NCBI GenBank assembly: GCA_029213105.1 | Contig: JARGNS010000130.1 | Location: forward strand, 384-8,677 | Reading direction: 5' to 3' | DNA length: 8,294 bases | Origin: Planctomycetota bacterium | GTDB lineage: Bacteria > Planctomycetota > PLA2 > JAEUHO01 | Shown here: one piece after another, positions 5,597-8,294 of the stretch | How positions within the stretch are numbered: position 1 is the first letter of the stretch | How the letters are laid out: each line of letters opens with the position of its first letter | Translations under genes and position numbers: made by a program | The notes under the pieces: model-generated | What the model was told of the DNA's origin: nothing | The model's input: only the letters and a program-made list of their open reading frames with translations | Databases searched by the model: none

Positions 5597-7435
5597 CTAG
5601 TTTGCCGTGAGATCAAGGCGGCGTTCCACGCCGGGCTCGATCACGAGATTCATGGCGGCCAGCTTGCCCCCGCCACGACGGGAGCGCGTGAGGCCGGGGA
5701 AGCGCAGGACGGCGCTGGGCGGGGCATCGCTGCGCACCCAGGCGCTGTAACGCGCCACGCGGCCGTCCTTGGTGTCGATCGTGCCCGTGCGGCGGAAGAC
5801 CGTACGAGGCGCCAGACGCCCCGCGGCGTTCACCGCACTGGGATGCTGCGCGACGATCATCGGCGGCGCGGGCCACTCGGACGGGAAGGTGACAACGACC
5901 TGCATCTCACCCTTGATGGCCGTCTGGATCGTGGCGGCGCGGCACGTGTCGGGGATGAGTGGGCTGTTGATGGTCGGGATGTCGTCGGGAAGCACGACGC
6001 GCATGTGCGTGCGACCGCGAGGCTTGAAGCGGATGACGCCGGCCGAGTTCGTGCGCAGCACGATCGAGCCGTCCGGGTCCTCGCCGGCCTTGAGGCGTGC
6101 GGGGATCGGGTCGCCCACGGGCACGAGCTTCACATCGACGTCCCGGAGCGGGACCTTGCCCTGCATGATCGTGAGCTTGGTGCTGGCGGCGCGGCTCTTC
6201 CAGCGGGTCTTGGCGAGGCCCGGGCGCTCATCACCCGAGAGCGACTCGAGGAACGCGACCAGATCGCGCACATCCTGCTCGCTGCAGGCGAAGCCGGTGA
6301 GCAGGCCGTCCTTGTCAGGATCCGTGCCGCAGCCGGCGGCGTACCAGCGCACGACGTCCTCCAGGGAGTCATGCGCGCCGTTGTGCATGTACGGGGCGCG
6401 GCTCGCGACATCCCGCAGGGTCGGGGTCTTGAATCCACGCTCGTGGTGGTCGCGCTGGGTGAGGCGTCCGCGACCGCGGTCGAAGGCGGCGGCCTCGCCG
6501 TCGGCGGGCGTGACCTCGACGCGCAGGTCGGCCTGGCGGAACGGGTCGCTCGCGAGCGCCGCACGGCGGTTCTCGTAGATCGCCTGGTAGGTGACGCCCG
6601 TGTTGTGGAAGTCGAAGTCCGTGAAGAGCGGCTTCGTGCCGTCCATCTTGTGGCAGTCGGCGCAGCCGCCGCGGCCCATGAAGATCAGCATGCCGCGCTT
6701 CGCCGAGCGGCTGATGGCCTTCTTGTCGCCGGCGCGATAGCGATCGAACGGCGCCTCGGTGCTCTCGACGGAGTAGCAGTACGCGGAGATGGCCAGTGCG
6801 ATGCGCTCCAGGCTGACGTCCTTGGAGCCGAACGCGCTGCGGAAGCCCTCTTCGTAGCGGCGTTCGTTCGCGAGGTTGAACGTGATGGGGGTGTTGAAGC
6901 CACGGGCGAGGGGGAACTCGTCGCGGAAGGGCTGGAGCTGCGGGCCGGTGGTCGTCGTCTTCTGGGCGACGCGCGTGCTGCGCACGGCCGTCCCGATCGA
7001 CGCCCGCGGCGTGACGGGGCCGCGCGGCGGCGGCGTGGTCGCGCGACCGCGCTGCCAGACGGAGGTCCGGTTGCCGAGACGGCGCGTGACGAGCTCCTCG
7101 ACGCTGGCGAACTCGCCATCCCAGTGGGCGGAGGGGTTCCACTTGGAGTCGACGATGGTCTGGCTGTGGCGGCGCGTGGTGCCCTGGTCGTCGTGGCTCA
7201 CGATGTCGGGATCGGAGAAGCCATGTTCCGGCGCGTGGCAGGAGGCGCACGAGCGCTGGCCGCTGCGACTCAAGGCGGGCTCGTAGAAGAGGCGCCGGCC
7301 GAGCTCGATGCGGCTCTGGATGCGGCCGGTGATCTTCGTGCTGTCCGCGACCCCCGTGTCCGGGTTGCCGAGGGAGACGAGGAAGGCGCCGGCGGAGACC
7401 GCGGCTGCCACGAGACTGATCCGACCCTTGCGCAT
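5597..7435 (-). CDS. Di-heme cytochrome c peroxidase/MauG-family protein with extra C-terminal domain (upstream paralog)
   Basis: Exported protein of 612 residues, colinear over its whole length with the protein encoded just downstream. An N-terminal signal sequence (about 1-30, likely cleaved after GVA) precedes IELGRRLFYEP. Haem site 1 is CASCH (63-67) and haem site 2 is CADCH (258-262). Family motifs are HWDGEFASVEELV (104-116), FHNTGV (276-281), KTPTLRDV (336-343) and APYMHNG (347-353, probable Met axial ligand). A basic, Thr/Pro-rich insertion spans about 130-178 and shares PPRGPVT with the paralog. Cys369 and Cys384 enclose a DxDxDG motif (372-377) that may bind calcium. From about 410 there is the same unrecognised C-terminal region (KLVPVGD, RTHMRVVLP, DGRVARY). 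The start is supported by a well-placed GGAGG. It is probably the first gene of a two-gene operon, unless read through from the TPR gene 101 bp upstream. The periplasmic peroxidase or oxidase role is from the family; the substrate is unknown. Confidence 0.88.
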   Translation of the reverse strand: MRKGRISLVAAAVSAGAFLVSLGNPDTGVADSTKITGRIQSRIELGRRLFYEPALSRSGQRSCASCHAPEHGFSDPDIVSHDDQGTTRRHSQTIVDSKWNPSAHWDGEFASVEELVTRRLGNRTSVWQRGRATTPPPRGPVTPRASIGTAVRSTRVAQKTTTTGPQLQPFRDEFPLARGFNTPITFNLANERRYEEGFRSAFGSKDVSLERIALAISAYCYSVESTEAPFDRYRAGDKKAISRSAKRGMLIFMGRGGCADCHKMDGTKPLFTDFDFHNTGVTYQAIYENRRAALASDPFRQADLRVEVTPADGEAAAFDRGRGRLTQRDHHERGFKTPTLRDVASRAPYMHNGAHDSLEDVVRWYAAGCGTDPDKDGLLTGFACSEQDVRDLVAFLESLSGDERPGLAKTRWKSRAASTKLTIMQGKVPLRDVDVKLVPVGDPIPARLKAGEDPDGSIVLRTNSAGVIRFKPRGRTHMRVVLPDDIPTINSPLIPDTCRAATIQTAIKGEMQVVVTFPSEWPAPPMIVAQHPSAVNAAGRLAPRTVFRRTGTIDTKDGRVARYSAWVRSDAPPSAVLRFPGLTRSRRGGGKLAAMNLVIEPGVERRLDLTAN

Positions 7436-7442
7436 GGCGTGC

Positions 7443-7447
7443 CCTCC
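7443..7447 (-). promoter_or_regulatory. Ribosome-binding site GGAGG for the upstream peroxidase gene
   Basis: GGAGG on the minus strand with a 7-nt spacer to the ATG at 7435. It is the best-spaced such site seen in the window and fixes this start codon. Confidence 0.75.
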
Positions 7448-7536
7448 ACGGTTGCCACTTGCTAGGAACGCCAGTGTAGGCGGGCTTGCAGCCGAAAGTC
7501 CGGGGCCGTATCCCAGGCGCCACGCCGGGGGGCGCG

Positions 7537-8294
7537 CTACGGGATGCCGAGGCGCAGCTTCACCTTGGCCCGGCGCCGCACGGTCTTCAGGTCCGGCGTC
7601 GCCAGGGCACGTGCCTTGAGGCCCGGCTTCAGCCGCAGGGCCTCCAGGAGGTGGAACTCGGCCCGGTTGCCTTCCTCGAGGCGGGCGTAGGCGCGCGCGA
7701 GGGCCAGCTGGCCATCGGCGAGGTCCGGATCCGCCTCCACGGCGCTCTGGAGCTTCATGCGGGCCATGTCGGTCTTGCCCTTCTCGAGCAGCTCGACCCC
7801 GATGCGCAGCTGGCCCTGGGTGCGGTAGAAGCGGGCTAGGGGGGCATCGACGCGCTGGGCGACCTTGGCCGCCTCGATCAGCAGGTTGCCCTGGCGGGCG
7901 ATCGACTCCAGCCGGGCGTCGCCTCGCAGCGGATCGACTTCGGCGCCCTCCTTGGGCGGCAGGGTCCAGGCCAGCAGGCCCCGGTAGAGGGCCAGGGCAC
8001 GGCGGAAGCGGCCGGCTTCGGCGTCGGCGCGGGCACGGGTGAGGATGACCTCCGGGTCCTCGAGCCCGACGTAGAGCAGCGCGACGAAGCGTACCGCCGC
8101 GGCATCGAAGGCGCGCGTCGCCGTGCGCAGATCCAGCGCACGGGGGTCGTCCCCGGCGCGCGCCAGGCTGCGGGCGACCCGCCGCGAGCCCTCCTCGAGG
8201 AAGCGATCGGCCTGGGCACGGTAGCGCAGGGCCGGGGCCGGGTTGCGGGCGAGGGCCTGCATCAGGATCGTGCTGCTGAGCAGCAGCGACTGGC
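7537..8294 (-). CDS. TPR-type helical repeat protein, N-terminus cut by window edge
   Basis: The reading frame is open to the right edge with no stop, so this is a C-terminal fragment of about 252 residues. A Met codon at 8262 exists, but sequence before it (QSLLLSSTIL) looks like continuing protein, so it is probably internal. Counting from that Met, tetratricopeptide-like helix pairs are visible at about 72-98 (LTRARADAEAGRFRRALALYRGLL is the core, longer than quoted limits aside), 150-180 (GVELLEKGKTDMARMKLQSA) and 184-214 (LALARAYARLEEGNRAEFHL). It ends with a basic tail (VRRRAKVKLRLGIP). Such repeats mediate protein-protein contact and carry no catalytic residues. Whether it is exported cannot be judged without the N-terminus. 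It is on the same strand as the peroxidase pair, 101 bp upstream, so a functional link is possible but unproven. Confidence 0.72.
   Translation of the reverse strand, partial: QSLLLSSTILMQALARNPAPALRYRAQADRFLEEGSRRVARSLARAGDDPRALDLRTATRAFDAAAVRFVALLYVGLEDPEVILTRARADAEAGRFRRALALYRGLLAWTLPPKEGAEVDPLRGDARLESIARQGNLLIEAAKVAQRVDAPLARFYRTQGQLRIGVELLEKGKTDMARMKLQSAVEADPDLADGQLALARAYARLEEGNRAEFHLLEALRLKPGLKARALATPDLKTVRRRAKVKLRLGIP

Noticed and set aside
3941..7465. An uninterrupted plus-strand reading frame of 1174 codons antisense to both peroxidase genes.
   Set aside because: It is the mirror of two well-supported genes in GC-rich DNA, where stop codons are rare in other frames. Its apparent internal repeat is just the peroxidase duplication read backwards, and it has no recognisable domain or credible start.
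7436..7536. A possible promoter for the peroxidase pair, with a TACACT -10-like hexamer on the minus strand near 7474.
   Set aside because: The best -35 partner at 17 bp is poor (GGACTT), and such matches occur by chance. A promoter may exist here but cannot be supported from sequence.

Overview
This is a GC-rich bacterial chromosomal segment, gene-dense, with short intergenic gaps. Every gene looks intact except the two cut by the window edges. Secreted multidomain di-heme cytochromes, a short secretin-like exported protein and high GC would fit a Gram-negative environmental bacterium such as a Planctomycetota or Myxococcota member. That placement is inference from gene content only; no rRNA or other marker gene is present.

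Layout: (1) Positions 1-994, minus strand: most of a non-hydrolysing UDP-N-acetylglucosamine 2-epimerase (WecB/MnaA family), running off the left edge. (2) 1072-1824, plus strand, divergent from it: a multi-pass membrane protein of the small multidrug export / COG2426 type. (3) 1940-2905, plus: a short exported protein carrying a secretin-type domain. (4) 3062-3703, plus: an MBL-fold hydrolase of the glyoxalase II/YcbL type. (5) 7435-5597 and 5566-3719, both minus: two tandem paralogous, exported di-heme cytochrome c peroxidase/MauG-family proteins, 30 bp apart and almost certainly co-transcribed. They converge on the hydrolase gene with a 15 bp gap. (6) 8294-7537, minus: the C-terminal part of a TPR-type protein, running off the right edge and ending 101 bp upstream of the peroxidase pair.

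The most distinctive part is the peroxidase pair. Both proteins keep two CxxCH haem sites and the YMHNG-type axial-ligand motif. Both also carry an unrecognised C-terminal region of about 200 residues, a Pro/basic insertion where classical enzymes have their catalytic-glutamate segment, a His in the usual RRNAP motif and a fixed-spacing Cys pair. This suggests a lineage-specific subfamily whose chemistry may differ from H2O2 reduction. The plus-strand genes at 1072-3703 are not obviously one pathway. No tRNA, rRNA, CRISPR array, insertion sequence or attachment site was seen. All intergenic gaps are shorter than 160 bp.
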